Notes: a model not told the origin generated them from the letters alone. A DNA stretch of 45,189 nucleotides from Candidatus Rokuibacteriota bacterium (GCA_003220475.1 QHSO01000006.1:1-45189); one strand, 5' to 3'. Positions 25,173 through 33,208 are shown, counted from the first letter of the stretch. Numbers and translations: made by a program.

Positions 25173-25678
25173 CGCGCGTAATCCCGCAGGCGGCGCCGCA
25201 GCGCCGCGCGCGCCCGGGCGAGCCGGGATTTGACCGTTCCGACGGGACACTCGAGCACCGCGGCCATCTCCACCTCGCTCAAGTCCTCCAGATCGAGCAG
25301 CACGACCGTGCGCGCGTCTTCCGAGAGGCTCATCAGCGCCGCCTCGATCTCCTCGGCCACGATCTTGCGCAGCCGGTCCAGCTCGAGGTCGTCGCGCAGC
25401 CATTCCTCCGTCGCGGGCGCGTCGGCCACTTCGAGTCCGCTCACCTCCGGGCTCGCGCGGCGGCGGCGGTACGTGCTGATGAACGTGTTGCGCAAGATTC
25501 TGAACAGCCACGCCTTGAGGTTGGTGCCGGGCATGTACCCCGAGGCACCGGCCACCGCGCGCGCGTACGTCTCCTGCACGAGGTCTTCGGCGTCGGCGTC
25601 CGCTCGCGTGAGATAGCGCGCCAGCCGGTAGAGCGCGTCCACGTGGCCGAGCGCCTCACGCGCGAGCTCCTCATGCAT
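25169..25678 (-). CDS. ECF sigma factor (sigma-70 family)
   Basis: A 169-aa group 4 sigma factor. Region 2: [17 protein letters not shown] and [15 protein letters not shown] (about 28-70) for core and -10 binding; region 4: [20 protein letters not shown] (about 130-150) for -35 recognition. It directs RNA polymerase to a small regulon, held in check by the coupled membrane anti-sigma factor. GGAACG and GCGTTG elements spaced by 14 nt occur in front of this gene and, mirrored, in front of the cupredoxin, which predicts autoregulation and control of the divergent operon. Confidence 0.95.
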   Translation of the reverse strand: MHEELAREALGHVDALYRLARYLTRADADAEDLVQETYARAVAGASGYMPGTNLKAWLFRILRNTFISTYRRRRASPEVSGLEVADAPATEEWLRDDLELDRLRKIVAEEIEAALMSLSEDARTVVLLDLEDLSEVEMAAVLECPVGTVKSRLARARAALRRRLRDYAR

Positions 25679-25718
25679 GCCGGCACCATAGCACCGCGCC
25701 CACCGTTGTCATCCACCG

Positions 25719-25744
25719 CAACGCGCGAGCCGCCCAATCGTTCC
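25719..25744 (-). promoter_or_regulatory. Candidate ECF promoter for the sigma/anti-sigma operon
   Basis: On the minus strand GGAACG (25744-25739) and GCGTTG (25724-25719) are separated by 14 nt, which is GGAAC-N16-CGTT, the usual ECF layout. The -10 is about 42 nt from the sigma start codon. The same arrangement with the same spacing faces the other way at 25759-25784. Confidence 0.65.
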
Positions 25745-25758
25745 CCACGCGCGCGAAT

Positions 25759-25784
25759 GGAACGCGCCGCGCCTGGACGCGTTG
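25759..25784 (+). promoter_or_regulatory. Candidate ECF promoter for the cupredoxin operon
   Basis: GGAACG (25759-25764) and GCGTTG (25779-25784) are separated by 14 nt, identical in sequence and spacing to the divergent element. The -10 lies about 24 nt before the cupredoxin ATG, leaving a short leader with a strong GAGAGGAGG ribosome site. Confidence 0.65.
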
Positions 25785-25807
25785 GCGCCTGTGAGAGGAG
25801 GTGCCCG

Positions 25808-26122
25808 ATGAGCCGCGCACTATTCGCACTGACGCTGGCGGGCGCGCTGGCGCTGGCTCCCACCGGCCACGCCGCCACACCCGAGGTGCAGATCAAGGCG
25901 TTCCACTTCATGCCGGCCACGCTCACGGTTCCCGTCGGCGCGACCGTGACGTGGACCAACGGCGACGACGAGACGCACACGGTGACGGCGACGGACCGCG
26001 CGTATACCTCGAGCGGCCTGGAGCACGCGGAGCGCTATGCGCATCGCTTCACCGCGCGCGGAACGTACACGTACTTCTGTGCGCTCCATCCCCACATGAC
26101 CGCGACCGTCGTCGTTCGCTGA
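25808..26122 (+). CDS. Secreted cupredoxin (plastocyanin/amicyanin-like)
   Basis: A 104-aa blue-copper protein: signal peptide to about residue 23 (LAGALALAPTGHAA), then a cupredoxin sandwich. Copper ligands are His57 (GDDETHTVTA), Cys91, His94 and Met97 (YFCALHPHM). It carries single electrons or handles copper in the periplasm. GAGAGGAGG precedes the ATG. The metallophosphoesterase follows after 21 nt in the same direction, and an ECF-like promoter lies upstream, divergent from the sigma factor. A role in an envelope or redox stress response is inferred from this arrangement. Confidence 0.93.
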   Translation: MSRALFALTLAGALALAPTGHAATPEVQIKAFHFMPATLTVPVGATVTWTNGDDETHTVTATDRAYTSSGLEHAERYAHRFTARGTYTYFCALHPHMTATVVVR

Positions 26123-26143
26123 CGACGGCGCTCGGAGGATTCA

Positions 26144-27049
26144 ATGGAACGACGACGCTCCATGCAGTGCCTGGCCTGGCCGGGGACCGGCCCCGCGTGG
26201 GCGGCGCGCGGCGGCGTGCTGTCCGCGACGACGCTCGACGCGGCAACGGCTGCCGGCGCGGACTTCACGTTCGCCCAGATCAGCGACACGCACGTGGGCT
26301 TCAACGGCGAGGCCAATCGCGATGCGGCGGGCACGCTCGCGGATTCGATCGCGCGTCTCAATGCGCTCGAGCCGCGGCCGGCGTTCGTGCTGCACACCGG
26401 TGATCTCAGCCACGGCCAGAAGCCCGGTGCCTTCGACACGCTGGCCGAGTCGCTCAAGGCGGTGAAGGCCGAGAAGATCTTCTACATCCCGGGCGAGCAC
26501 GACGTGGTGCTGGACGGCGGCAAGGATTACCTCAGCCGCTTCGGCGCCGGCACGTACGAGGGCCGCGGCTATCAGTCGTTCGACTACCGCGGCGTGCACT
26601 TCGTCGGCCTCGTCAACGTGCTCGCGTACAAGGCCGGCGTGGGTGGCGCGCTCGGCGACGAGCAGCTCGCGTGGCTCAGCCGGGATCTCGACGCGCAGTC
26701 GGCCAGCACGCCGATCGTCGTGTTCTCGCACGTGCCGCTGTGGGCCGTCTATCCGGCGTGGGGCTGGACCACCGCCGACGGCGAGCAGGTCATCGGCCGG
26801 CTGCGCCGCTTCGGCTCGGTGACCGCGCTCAGCGGGCACATCCATCAGGTGCTTCAGAAGGTCGAGGGGACGATCACGTTCCACTCGGCGCGCTCGACCG
26901 CCTTCCCGCAGCCCGCGCCGGGTGCGGCGCCGAATCCCGGTCCGATGAGGGTCCCGGCGGAACAGCTGCGACAGCTGCTCGGCGTGCGGGAGGTGCGCTA
27001 CACGGCCGGCACGGCGCCGCTGGCGGTCGTCGAGCGCGCGCTCGCGTAA
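26144..27049 (+). CDS. Exported metallophosphoesterase (calcineurin-like)
   Basis: A 301-aa two-metal phosphoesterase. The N-terminus MERRRSMQCLAWPG resembles a twin-arginine export signal. Metal motifs: QISDTHVG (Asp48, His50), LHTGDLSH (Asp87), PGEHD (117-120), VVFSHVPLW and LSGHIHQ. The usual GNHD/E reads GEHD, so the metal-binding Asn is Glu118; I believe this is characteristic of this subfamily rather than a defect. It may hydrolyse cyclic nucleotides, phosphodiesters or phosphomonoesters in the periplasm. GGAGG precedes the ATG, and it is probably co-transcribed with the cupredoxin under ECF sigma control. Confidence 0.9.
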   Translation: MERRRSMQCLAWPGTGPAWAARGGVLSATTLDAATAAGADFTFAQISDTHVGFNGEANRDAAGTLADSIARLNALEPRPAFVLHTGDLSHGQKPGAFDTLAESLKAVKAEKIFYIPGEHDVVLDGGKDYLSRFGAGTYEGRGYQSFDYRGVHFVGLVNVLAYKAGVGGALGDEQLAWLSRDLDAQSASTPIVVFSHVPLWAVYPAWGWTTADGEQVIGRLRRFGSVTALSGHIHQVLQKVEGTITFHSARSTAFPQPAPGAAPNPGPMRVPAEQLRQLLGVREVRYTAGTAPLAVVERALA

Positions 27050-27069
27050 TCGCTATACTCGCGGCGACG

Positions 27070-27969
27070 ATGATCATCGTCGCCGCGAATCCCTACAGCG
27101 GCGCGTCCGACAATCGCCGCCGTGTCGACGCGCTCGCCCGCGCGCTGGCCGAGCTCGGCGAGGCGCCGCGCGTCGTATGGGACCCGCGCGAGCGCGCGGC
27201 GATCCTGGCCGACGGCGCGGCGATGGCTCGGTGCCGCGCGGTGGTCGCCGCCGGCGGCGACGGCACCGTCGCGCAGGTGATCAACGAGCTGCGGCCGGGG
27301 ACGCCGCTGGCCGTGTTTCCCGCCGGCAACGAGAATCTTTTCGCCGCCGCGTTCGGCTTCGCCGACGATCCGGCCGCGCTCGCGCGCGCGTTGGCCGCCG
27401 GCCGTACGCGCGCGCTCGATCTCGGCCGCGCGTCGGCGTCGGGCCGCCAGCGGCTCTTCGCGCTGATGCTGAGCGCGGGTTTCGACGCGGAGGTCGTGCG
27501 CCGATTGGCCGCGTGGCGCGCCTCCGGCGCGGCGCTGCGTCGCGTGCGGCGTATCTCCTACGTCGCGCCGCTCGCGGCCTCGCTCGTCACCTATCGACAT
27601 CCGCCGGTGCGCGTCGTCGCCGGCGAGATCGCCGTCGGCGGGGCCTACTGTGTTGTCGCCAACGCGCCCTTGTACGCGCTGGCGCTGCCGCTGGCGCCCG
27701 GCGCGCGCGCCGACGACGGCGCGCTCGACTGGCTGGTGTTCGAGCGCAGCAGCCTCACGGCGCTGGCGGCGTACTCGTGGGCCGTGTGGCGTGGCCGTCA
27801 CGTCGTCCGGCGCGACGTGCGCACCGGCCGTGCGACGCGCCTGTCGCTGGACGCGGCGATTCCCGTGCCCGTGCAGGTGGACGGCGATCCGTTGGGGACG
27901 ACGCCGGTGGAGATCGAGGTCGTCCCGGCGGCGCTCACCGTCGTCGCGACGTCGGCGGGAGCACGCTAA
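27070..27969 (+). CDS. Diacylglycerol/lipid kinase family protein
   Basis: A 299-aa protein of the DAGK/sphingosine kinase/YegS fold. NPYSGASDNRRRVDALARAL opens the N-domain; VVAAGGDGTVAQVINEL is the nucleotide-binding loop; FPAGNENLFAAAFG occupies the place of the usual PxGTxNDFA. The C-terminal beta-domain ends VQVDGDPLGTTPVEIEV. It phosphorylates a lipid such as diacylglycerol. The GNEN variant of the active-site loop may alter substrate or activity. It starts 20 nt after the metallophosphoesterase and may be its third operon gene. Its stop overlaps the convergent small gene by 4 nt. Confidence 0.88.
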   Translation: MIIVAANPYSGASDNRRRVDALARALAELGEAPRVVWDPRERAAILADGAAMARCRAVVAAGGDGTVAQVINELRPGTPLAVFPAGNENLFAAAFGFADDPAALARALAAGRTRALDLGRASASGRQRLFALMLSAGFDAEVVRRLAAWRASGAALRRVRRISYVAPLAASLVTYRHPPVRVVAGEIAVGGAYCVVANAPLYALALPLAPGARADDGALDWLVFERSSLTALAAYSWAVWRGRHVVRRDVRTGRATRLSLDAAIPVPVQVDGDPLGTTPVEIEVVPAALTVVATSAGAR

Positions 27970-28124
27970 CGCCTGGAGGTTTGCTTGAAGTGCGCGGCGA
28001 GCGCGTCCATCACGCGCGCCAGCGCTTCACTCTCGGTACGGCCGGTGGCGGTTACCTTGTACTCGACGGCCTCGGCAACCCACTCGCCGACGTCGGTCTT
28101 GTAAACCTCCACCTCGAAGCGCAT
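27966..28124 (-). CDS. Small HicB/DUF1902-like protein, 52 aa
   Basis: MRFEVEVYKTDVGEWVAEAV followed by YKVTATGRTESEALARVMDA is the strand-strand-helix pattern of HicB-like proteins (partial RNase-H fold). HicB antitoxins pair with a HicA toxin; no HicA is encoded next to it, and no DNA-binding tail is present. It may be a stand-alone HicB-like protein of unknown role. Divergent from the bicupin gene over 54 nt, which contains TATCAT (28146-28151) as a possible -10 for the latter. Confidence 0.65.
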   Translation of the reverse strand: MRFEVEVYKTDVGEWVAEAVEYKVTATGRTESEALARVMDALAAHFKQTSRR

Positions 28125-28178
28125 CGGCGGCAGTCTAGCACGGTGTATCATCGGGCAACTTCCGACGGGAGGACGTCG

Positions 28179-29168
28179 ATGTCGGGCCTGATCACCCGCG
28201 ACGAGACGCTGCCGCCACACTACTCGCAGGCGCTCGAGTCGCACGCGCTGCCGCCGCTGTGGACCGCGCTGCACGTGCTGCTGCCGAGGGAGCGCACGAC
28301 GGCGGCGGTGCCACATCGCTGGTCGTGGCGGGAGGCACGTCCGCTGCTGCACGAGGCGGCGCGGCTCGTGCCGCTGGAGCAGGCCGAGCGGCGCGTGCTC
28401 GTGCTGGAGAACCCCGGGCTGAAGGGCACGTACTCCGTGACGTCGACGCTCTACGCGGGGCTGCAGGTGATCCTGCCGGGCGAGACGGCGCCGAGCCATC
28501 ACCACACGCCGGCGGCGCTGCGGCTGGTGGTCGAGGGCGAGGGCGCGTTCACGACGGTGGACGGCGTGAAGTGCACGATGGAGCGCGGCGACTTCATCAT
28601 CACACCGCCGATGCGCTGGCACGATCACGGTCACGAAGGACGCACGCCGGTGGTGTGGCTGGACGGTCTCGACATTCCGCTCGTGCGCGCATTCGACGCG
28701 TCGTGGGTGTCGCCGACGCGGCCGGCGCGCGCGCCGGACCCGACCAGCGACGTGGCGCAGGCGGAGTTCCGCTGGCCGTGGCGGCAGACGCGGCGGGCCC
28801 TGGAAGGCCTGGCCGCGAGCACGCCGACGGATCAGCCCGTGACGCGCGCCTACGTGACGCTGACCGGCGCACCGCCGCTGCCCACCATGGGCGCCGACGC
28901 GCACTGGCTGCGACCGGGCGAGCATGCGCGCGTGGCGCGCTCGACCGCGTCGCGCGTGTTCCACGTCATCGAGGGACGCGGTCGCAGCCGTGTCGATGAG
29001 ACCGAGCTGACGTGGGAGCCCGGCGACACGTTCGTCGCGCCGCCGTGGCACTGGATCGAGCACGACAACGGCAGCACGAGCGAGCCCGCGTGCCTGTTCT
29101 CGTTCACCGACGAGCCGGCGATCCGCGCGCTGGGCCTCTGGCGCGAGGAGCGCGCCGCCGCGCGCTGA
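28179..29168 (+). CDS. Gentisate 1,2-dioxygenase-like bicupin ring-cleavage dioxygenase
   Basis: A 329-aa double-cupin protein. The first cupin has APSHHHTPAALRLVVEGEG (about 104-122, Fe-binding His pair) and PPMRWHDHGHEG (third His, about 148-150). The second cupin carries RVFHVIEGRG and APPWHWIEHDNG. Gentisate, salicylate and 1-hydroxy-2-naphthoate dioxygenases share this plan; they open hydroxylated aromatic acids using Fe(II) and O2. GGGAGGA lies about 6 nt before the ATG. It is alone on its strand apart from the lipoprotein gene that follows. A ring substrate with an ortho-hydroxy carboxylate is likely but not shown. Confidence 0.9.
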   Translation: MSGLITRDETLPPHYSQALESHALPPLWTALHVLLPRERTTAAVPHRWSWREARPLLHEAARLVPLEQAERRVLVLENPGLKGTYSVTSTLYAGLQVILPGETAPSHHHTPAALRLVVEGEGAFTTVDGVKCTMERGDFIITPPMRWHDHGHEGRTPVVWLDGLDIPLVRAFDASWVSPTRPARAPDPTSDVAQAEFRWPWRQTRRALEGLAASTPTDQPVTRAYVTLTGAPPLPTMGADAHWLRPGEHARVARSTASRVFHVIEGRGRSRVDETELTWEPGDTFVAPPWHWIEHDNGSTSEPACLFSFTDEPAIRALGLWREERAAAR

Positions 29169-29185
29169 CGCGCCGGGACCATGGC

Positions 29186-29545
29186 GTGAAGATCGCGCAC
29201 CGACTGCGCGGCTGGCTCGTGGTTCCGCTCGTCGTCACGGCGTGCGCGTCGGCCGGCGCCGGCCCCGTGCTCATCGATCCGCGCGTGGAGCAGGCAGTGG
29301 CCGGCGGGCGCAGCCGAGTGCTCGTCGAGGTGCGCCCACCGATCACGCGCGCCCAGGACGACGTGCTGGCGCGGCTGACGGGCACCGACTTCCGGCTCGT
29401 TCGTCGGTTCGAGGCCTCGCCGCTGCTCGCGCTGGAGATCGGCGCCTCCGCGCTCGCCGCGCTCAGGACGATGGGCGATCTCGTCGTGCGGGTGATCCCG
29501 GACGCCGTCGTACCGCCGGCCGGAGACTCGACACCGCAGCGCTGA
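29186..29545 (+). CDS. Lipoprotein resembling a stand-alone subtilase (I9) propeptide
   Basis: A 119-aa protein with a lipoprotein signal (WLVVPLVVTACASAG, lipobox VTAC). The mature part, SRVLVEVRPPITRAQDDVLA then LVRRFEASPLLALEIGA and VVRVIPDAVVPP, follows the beta-alpha-beta pattern of the inhibitor I9 propeptide that chaperones and inhibits subtilisin-type proteases. No peptidase S8 catalytic domain follows: the frame stops and the next gene is convergent. It could be a free protease inhibitor or a truncated protease gene. Start GTG at 29186, 17 nt after the bicupin stop. Confidence 0.6.
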   Translation: MKIAHRLRGWLVVPLVVTACASAGAGPVLIDPRVEQAVAGGRSRVLVEVRPPITRAQDDVLARLTGTDFRLVRRFEASPLLALEIGASALAALRTMGDLVVRVIPDAVVPPAGDSTPQR

Positions 29546-29598
29546 GCTCGCTTCGCTACGACGCCGAGTCGGCTTGAGGACGCGACGCCGACTTCGCG

Positions 29599-30057
29599 TC
29601 AGACGCCAGCCACCAGGAGCGGCGGGTCGATCGCGCGCCAGCAGCGCACGCCGTCGGCGCGCAGCCGCAGGACGGCGCCGTCGCGCTCCAGATCCATCGC
29701 GCGGTACTGCGGGTACTTCGTGCGCAGCAACTCGAGCGCGCGGGTGAAGTCGCCACCGCCGGCGAGGACGTCGGCGCGGCCGTCGACGCGCACCCACGCC
29801 AGCCGCGTCCAGTCCTCGTCCCAGACATCGACGAGCAGCGAGGCCTGCGGGTTTTCGGCGACGTTGCCCAGGCGGCGTAGCTGACGCGTGCGCTTGGGCT
29901 TGTCGTCCACCGCCGAATACAGCGCCGTGCCGTCGAACGCAAAGCACACCGGCACGACGAGCGGCCGCGCGGCCGCGTCGGCGGTGGCGAGCCGGCCGAC
30001 GCGGGCCTCGCGGAGCAACGCGAGAGCCCACCCCGGCGGCTCGTGCGACTCTTTCAT
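29599..30057 (-). CDS. PPOX-class F420-dependent split-barrel oxidoreductase (TIGR03668-like)
   Basis: A 152-aa flavin/deazaflavin split-barrel protein. ARVGRLATADAAARPLVVPV and VDDKPKRTRQLRRLGNVAEN are typical of the Rv1155/Rv0121-type F420 group, followed by DEDWTRLAWVRVDGRADVL. Such proteins bind F420 and reduce or protect small substrates. ATG at 30057 is preferred; the frame is open to 30156, but the extra residues look unlike the family. It lies 102 nt downstream of an LLM oxidoreductase in the same direction and may end that operon. With the LLM proteins it indicates F420 use. Confidence 0.88.
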   Translation of the reverse strand: MKESHEPPGWALALLREARVGRLATADAAARPLVVPVCFAFDGTALYSAVDDKPKRTRQLRRLGNVAENPQASLLVDVWDEDWTRLAWVRVDGRADVLAGGGDFTRALELLRTKYPQYRAMDLERDGAVLRLRADGVRCWRAIDPPLLVAGV

Positions 30058-30159
30058 AGGCTCGCCTCGGACGGCGGGGGCCGGATTACAGACTCGCCTC
30101 GCCTTCGGCTGCGGCTCGCACAGCGGCCCCGCGACGTCCGGCGGCTCGCACCACAACGA

Positions 30160-30996
30160 CTACCGGATCAGCTTCGCGTACTGGTCGAGCAGCGGCAGCA
30201 CTTTGTCGCGCGGCTCCGGCGGCAGCAGGAAGATCGAGCGCGTCACGCCGGCGGCGGCGAAGTCGTCCAGGACCTTCTTGTCCGGCGGCGTCGCGAAGGC
30301 GGAGACCGAGATCGTCCGCATGTCGCGCCCGGCCTTCGCGGCGCGCGCCTTGAGATCCTTCATGCCCTCGACCACTTTCTCCGGCGCGCGGCCGCGCGGA
30401 TACCAGCCATCGCAGAAATCGACGACGCGCTGCAGGGTGTAGCCGCTCTCGCCGCCCAGCAGGATCGGCGGATGCGGCTTCTGCGCGGGCTTCGGCCACG
30501 CCCAGATCGGATCGAAGCTCACGAACTTCCCGTGGAACTCGGCGACGTCCTTGGTCCAGATCTCCTTCATCGCGCGCACCTGCTCCTCGAGCCGCTTGAA
30601 GCGCGTCTTGAACTCGGTGCCGTGGTGCTCCATCTCCTCGGCGTTCCAGCCGCCGCCGAGGCCGAACTCGAAGCGACCATGGGAGAGGAGATCGAGGCTC
30701 GCCACGGATTTCGCGGTGGTGATCGTGTCGCGTTCGATGATCAGGCAAATGCCGGTGCCGACACGCAGCCGCTCGGTCGCGGCCGCCGCCGCCGTCAGCG
30801 CGACGAACGGATCGAGCGTGTGCTTGTACTGCTCCGGCAGCTGCTGGCCGCCGGCGAACGGGCTGCGGCGGCTGGTGGGGATGTGCGTGTGCTCCGGCAC
30901 CCACAGTGATTCGAACTTGCGCGCCTCGGCCTCGCGCGCCAGCTCGTCGATGCGGATCGCGTACTCGGTGGCGAAGATGCAAACGCCGATATGCAT
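30160..30996 (-). CDS. LLM-class F420-dependent oxidoreductase (TIGR03619-like)
   Basis: A complete 278-aa luciferase-like oxidoreductase: IGVCIFATEYAIRIDELARE, FESLWVPEHTHIPTSRRSPF, LRVGTGICLIIERDTI, then GRFEFGLGGGWNAEEMEHHG and HPPILLGGESGYTLQRVV. HTHIPTSR-x-SPFxGG is characteristic of the TIGR03619 group of probable F420 enzymes. AGGAGG precedes the ATG. It is the last gene of the cupin/LigA/LigB/amidase/SnoaL run and may carry out a reductive or oxygenative step on the ring-cleavage product or substrate; the reaction is inferred only. Confidence 0.93.
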   Translation of the reverse strand: MHIGVCIFATEYAIRIDELAREAEARKFESLWVPEHTHIPTSRRSPFAGGQQLPEQYKHTLDPFVALTAAAAATERLRVGTGICLIIERDTITTAKSVASLDLLSHGRFEFGLGGGWNAEEMEHHGTEFKTRFKRLEEQVRAMKEIWTKDVAEFHGKFVSFDPIWAWPKPAQKPHPPILLGGESGYTLQRVVDFCDGWYPRGRAPEKVVEGMKDLKARAAKAGRDMRTISVSAFATPPDKKVLDDFAAAGVTRSIFLLPPEPRDKVLPLLDQYAKLIR

Positions 30997-31012
30997 GCGG
31001 AGTCCTCCTGGT

Positions 31013-31423
31013 TCAGCGGGTCGGGGTGGCGCCCGGCGCGGGCGTCAGCGAGAAGTGCGTGTGGGTCGCGAGCCAGCGGTCGTCGCGCCGCTCGAAGGCG
31101 AGCGTGCAGCGGCCCGGCCGCGGAAACGTGCCGCCGTCGGCGAGGATGCCGCGCGAGTCCCAGGTGGCGGCGATCCAGGCGCGATCGGCGCTGACGGCGC
31201 CGCGCGCGCCCTCGACGTCGATCGTGAACTCGCGGATGACCGGCCAGACGCGACGCCACTGCTCGCGCTCGACGACGTCGAGGCCCTGCACGAACGGCGC
31301 GACGGTGCCGAAGGCGACGATGTCGGGCGCACAGAGCTTGCGGCCGCCGGCGAAGTCGACCGCGCGCACGCACGCCTGCCACGCGCGCAGCCACTCGCGG
31401 AGCGGTGCGAGGTCGTCGGCCAT
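31013..31423 (-). CDS. SnoaL/NTF2-like (DUF4440-type) protein
   Basis: A 136-aa cone-fold protein: LREWLRAWQACVRAVDFAGG helix, KLCAPDIVAFGTVAPFVQGL, then VEREQWRRVW, and the beta-sheet RAWIAATWDSRG to TLAFERRDDRWLATHTHFSL. Members are isomerases, hydrolases or non-enzymatic binding proteins. It starts 1 nt after the formamidase stop and ends 16 nt before the LLM gene, so it belongs to the operon. A role on a ring-opened intermediate is plausible, not shown. Confidence 0.85.
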   Translation of the reverse strand: MADDLAPLREWLRAWQACVRAVDFAGGRKLCAPDIVAFGTVAPFVQGLDVVEREQWRRVWPVIREFTIDVEGARGAVSADRAWIAATWDSRGILADGGTFPRPGRCTLAFERRDDRWLATHTHFSLTPAPGATPTR

Positions 31424-31424
31424 G

Positions 31425-32360
31425 CTAAGGAAAGATCGCGTCGGGCATGAAGGCGGACACGATCCAGTTCGGTGCGTCGACGATCTCGCTGATCTTGAGA
31501 TCGGCCGCGACGGAGCAGATGACGTAGGCCTCCTCGCGCGAGAAGCCGCGTGTCTCGACGAGGTGCTCGATCATGTAGCGCACGGCCTGCTGCGCCGCGG
31601 CGAAGAGATCCGGACCGTGCGCGGTGGTCGCGTAGTGCGGACCGCGATTGGTCGCGTGTGACGGCGGTGCGGGCGTCACGAGTTGCGGCTCCGCGAGCTG
31701 CCGGCCGCGGCGGACGTCGAAGCGCAGCGTGACGCGGCCCATCATCTCGACGGCGGTGACGCAGACTTCCCCGTCGCCCTGTGCGGCGTGCGCGTCACCC
31801 ACGCTGAACAGGGCGCCGTCGACGAGCACCGGCAGGAACAGTGTCGCGCCGGCCACGAGCTGTTTGATGTCCATGTTGCCGCCGGCGCGCCGCGGCGGCA
31901 TCGTGCTGTGACCGCCGGGCTCGTCGAGCGCCACGCCCATCACCCCGGGGAACGGTGCGATCGGGACGGCCACGCGATGGTCCATCCGCGCGTGGCGTCC
32001 GTCCGAGAGGTCCCAGATCTGCAGAAAGGGCTTGGCGAAGTCCGTCTCGGGCAGCAGGCCACGTCCGGGTCGGATCGACGTCCAGCCGAAATCGGCGCCG
32101 GGCTGCACGTCGAGGATCTCGATCACGAGCGTGTCACCCGGCTGCGCGCCGCGGATCTTGACGGGACCGGTGAGCGGGTGCCCGCGGAACGGCCCGCGTC
32201 GCAGCACGTCTTCGTGGGTCGAGGACCTGGAGTAGAAACGATTGGCGGCGTCGCGCGTCTCGAAGACGACGGTGTCGCCGGGGTCGATTTCGACCCGCGG
32301 TGCGAGCGCGTTGTTCCACTCCTGGTGAATGACATCGTGGTCGAGATGGTGCGTCTTCAC
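31425..32360 (-). CDS. Acetamidase/formamidase family protein
   Basis: A 311-aa FmdA/AmdA-type amidase. Hallmarks: ALAPRVEIDPGDTVVFET, RGHPLTGPVKIRGAQPGDTL, APFPGVMGVALDEPGGHSTM, NMDIKQLVAGATLFLPV and LFSVGDAHAAQGDGEVCVTA. The family hydrolyses formamide, acetamide or N-formyl compounds to ammonia and acid. The start is GTG at 32360, overlapping the LigB-like stop (GTGA). Placed directly after an extradiol dioxygenase, it suggests that the ring-opened product carries an amide or formamide nitrogen. Confidence 0.92.
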   Translation of the reverse strand: MKTHHLDHDVIHQEWNNALAPRVEIDPGDTVVFETRDAANRFYSRSSTHEDVLRRGPFRGHPLTGPVKIRGAQPGDTLVIEILDVQPGADFGWTSIRPGRGLLPETDFAKPFLQIWDLSDGRHARMDHRVAVPIAPFPGVMGVALDEPGGHSTMPPRRAGGNMDIKQLVAGATLFLPVLVDGALFSVGDAHAAQGDGEVCVTAVEMMGRVTLRFDVRRGRQLAEPQLVTPAPPSHATNRGPHYATTAHGPDLFAAAQQAVRYMIEHLVETRGFSREEAYVICSVAADLKISEIVDAPNWIVSAFMPDAIFP

Positions 32361-33208
32361 GCCGCGAGCTCGTTCCACGCCACCATGCCGGTGCCGGAGC
32401 GCCAGGCCACGGCCGGCATGTAGGCGAGCACGTCGGCCGGTCCGCGCGTGAATGCCAGCGCGACGATCCACGCGAGCAGCTCGGCGGTGCCGCCCGAGCC
32501 GGCGGCTTCCATCCGCTCGAGCGTGCACTCGCGGAGCAGCCGGTCGTGATCGCCCGCCTTGAGCAGGTCGAGGAACCAGCGATCGAAGGCCTCGTCGACC
32601 CAGAAGTAGCGCGGACCGCCGGGCTCGTGCGACAGGCCACCGGTGGCGACGATGGCCACGCGCAGCGGCGCCGGGTAGGCGCGGATGATCTCGCGCAGCA
32701 CCACGCCGACCCAGTACGCGCGCTCGGGACGCGGAATCGGCGGCACCGTGCAGTTCATCGTCACCGGCACCAGGCGGAAGCGCGCGTCGGGGTTCAGATA
32801 ATGCGTCGGCACCGAGATGCCGTCGTCGAACTGCATCTCGGCACCCAGGTAGGCGAGCGCGAGACCGCGCCGCGCGCTCTCGTTGACGACGAAGCGCGCG
32901 AGCCCGGGCTCGCCGGGCACGCGGTATTTTCCCATGCCGAGCCACTCGTCGAACCAGTCGGCCGGCCCCACGTGCTCGCCGGCGATGCCGACCGTGTACT
33001 CGGCGACGTTGTTGATCGGCCAGTTGAGGAGATGATCGTTGCCGAACATCATGAGCACGTCGGGTCGCGCGGCCTCGAGACGACGCCGCATCTCGGCGGT
33101 CGCGGCGAGCGCCTGTTGCTGAAACTCTTCCGGCGCGCGATCGAACCAGCCGGTGAGGCCGGGCGAATGGGTCATGGCCATGGCGGCGACGATGTCGGCC
33201 ACGCTCAC
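32357..33208 (-). CDS. Class III extradiol dioxygenase catalytic subunit (LigB-like)
   Basis: A 283-aa LigB-fold protein. The N-terminal VADIVAAMAMTHSPGLTG carries the first iron His, FGNDHLLNW the second, and ATGGLSHEPGG the catalytic acid/base His. It cleaves catecholic or similar rings next to the hydroxyl pair using Fe(II). GTG at 33208 overlaps the LigA-like stop (GTGA) and includes the conserved N-terminus; a shorter start would remove part of strand 1. Coupled to LigA-like and amidase genes. The substrate may be a protocatechuate-like or nitrogen-containing ring. Confidence 0.92.
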   Translation of the reverse strand: MSVADIVAAMAMTHSPGLTGWFDRAPEEFQQQALAATAEMRRRLEAARPDVLMMFGNDHLLNWPINNVAEYTVGIAGEHVGPADWFDEWLGMGKYRVPGEPGLARFVVNESARRGLALAYLGAEMQFDDGISVPTHYLNPDARFRLVPVTMNCTVPPIPRPERAYWVGVVLREIIRAYPAPLRVAIVATGGLSHEPGGPRYFWVDEAFDRWFLDLLKAGDHDRLLRECTLERMEAAGSGGTAELLAWIVALAFTRGPADVLAYMPAVAWRSGTGMVAWNELAA

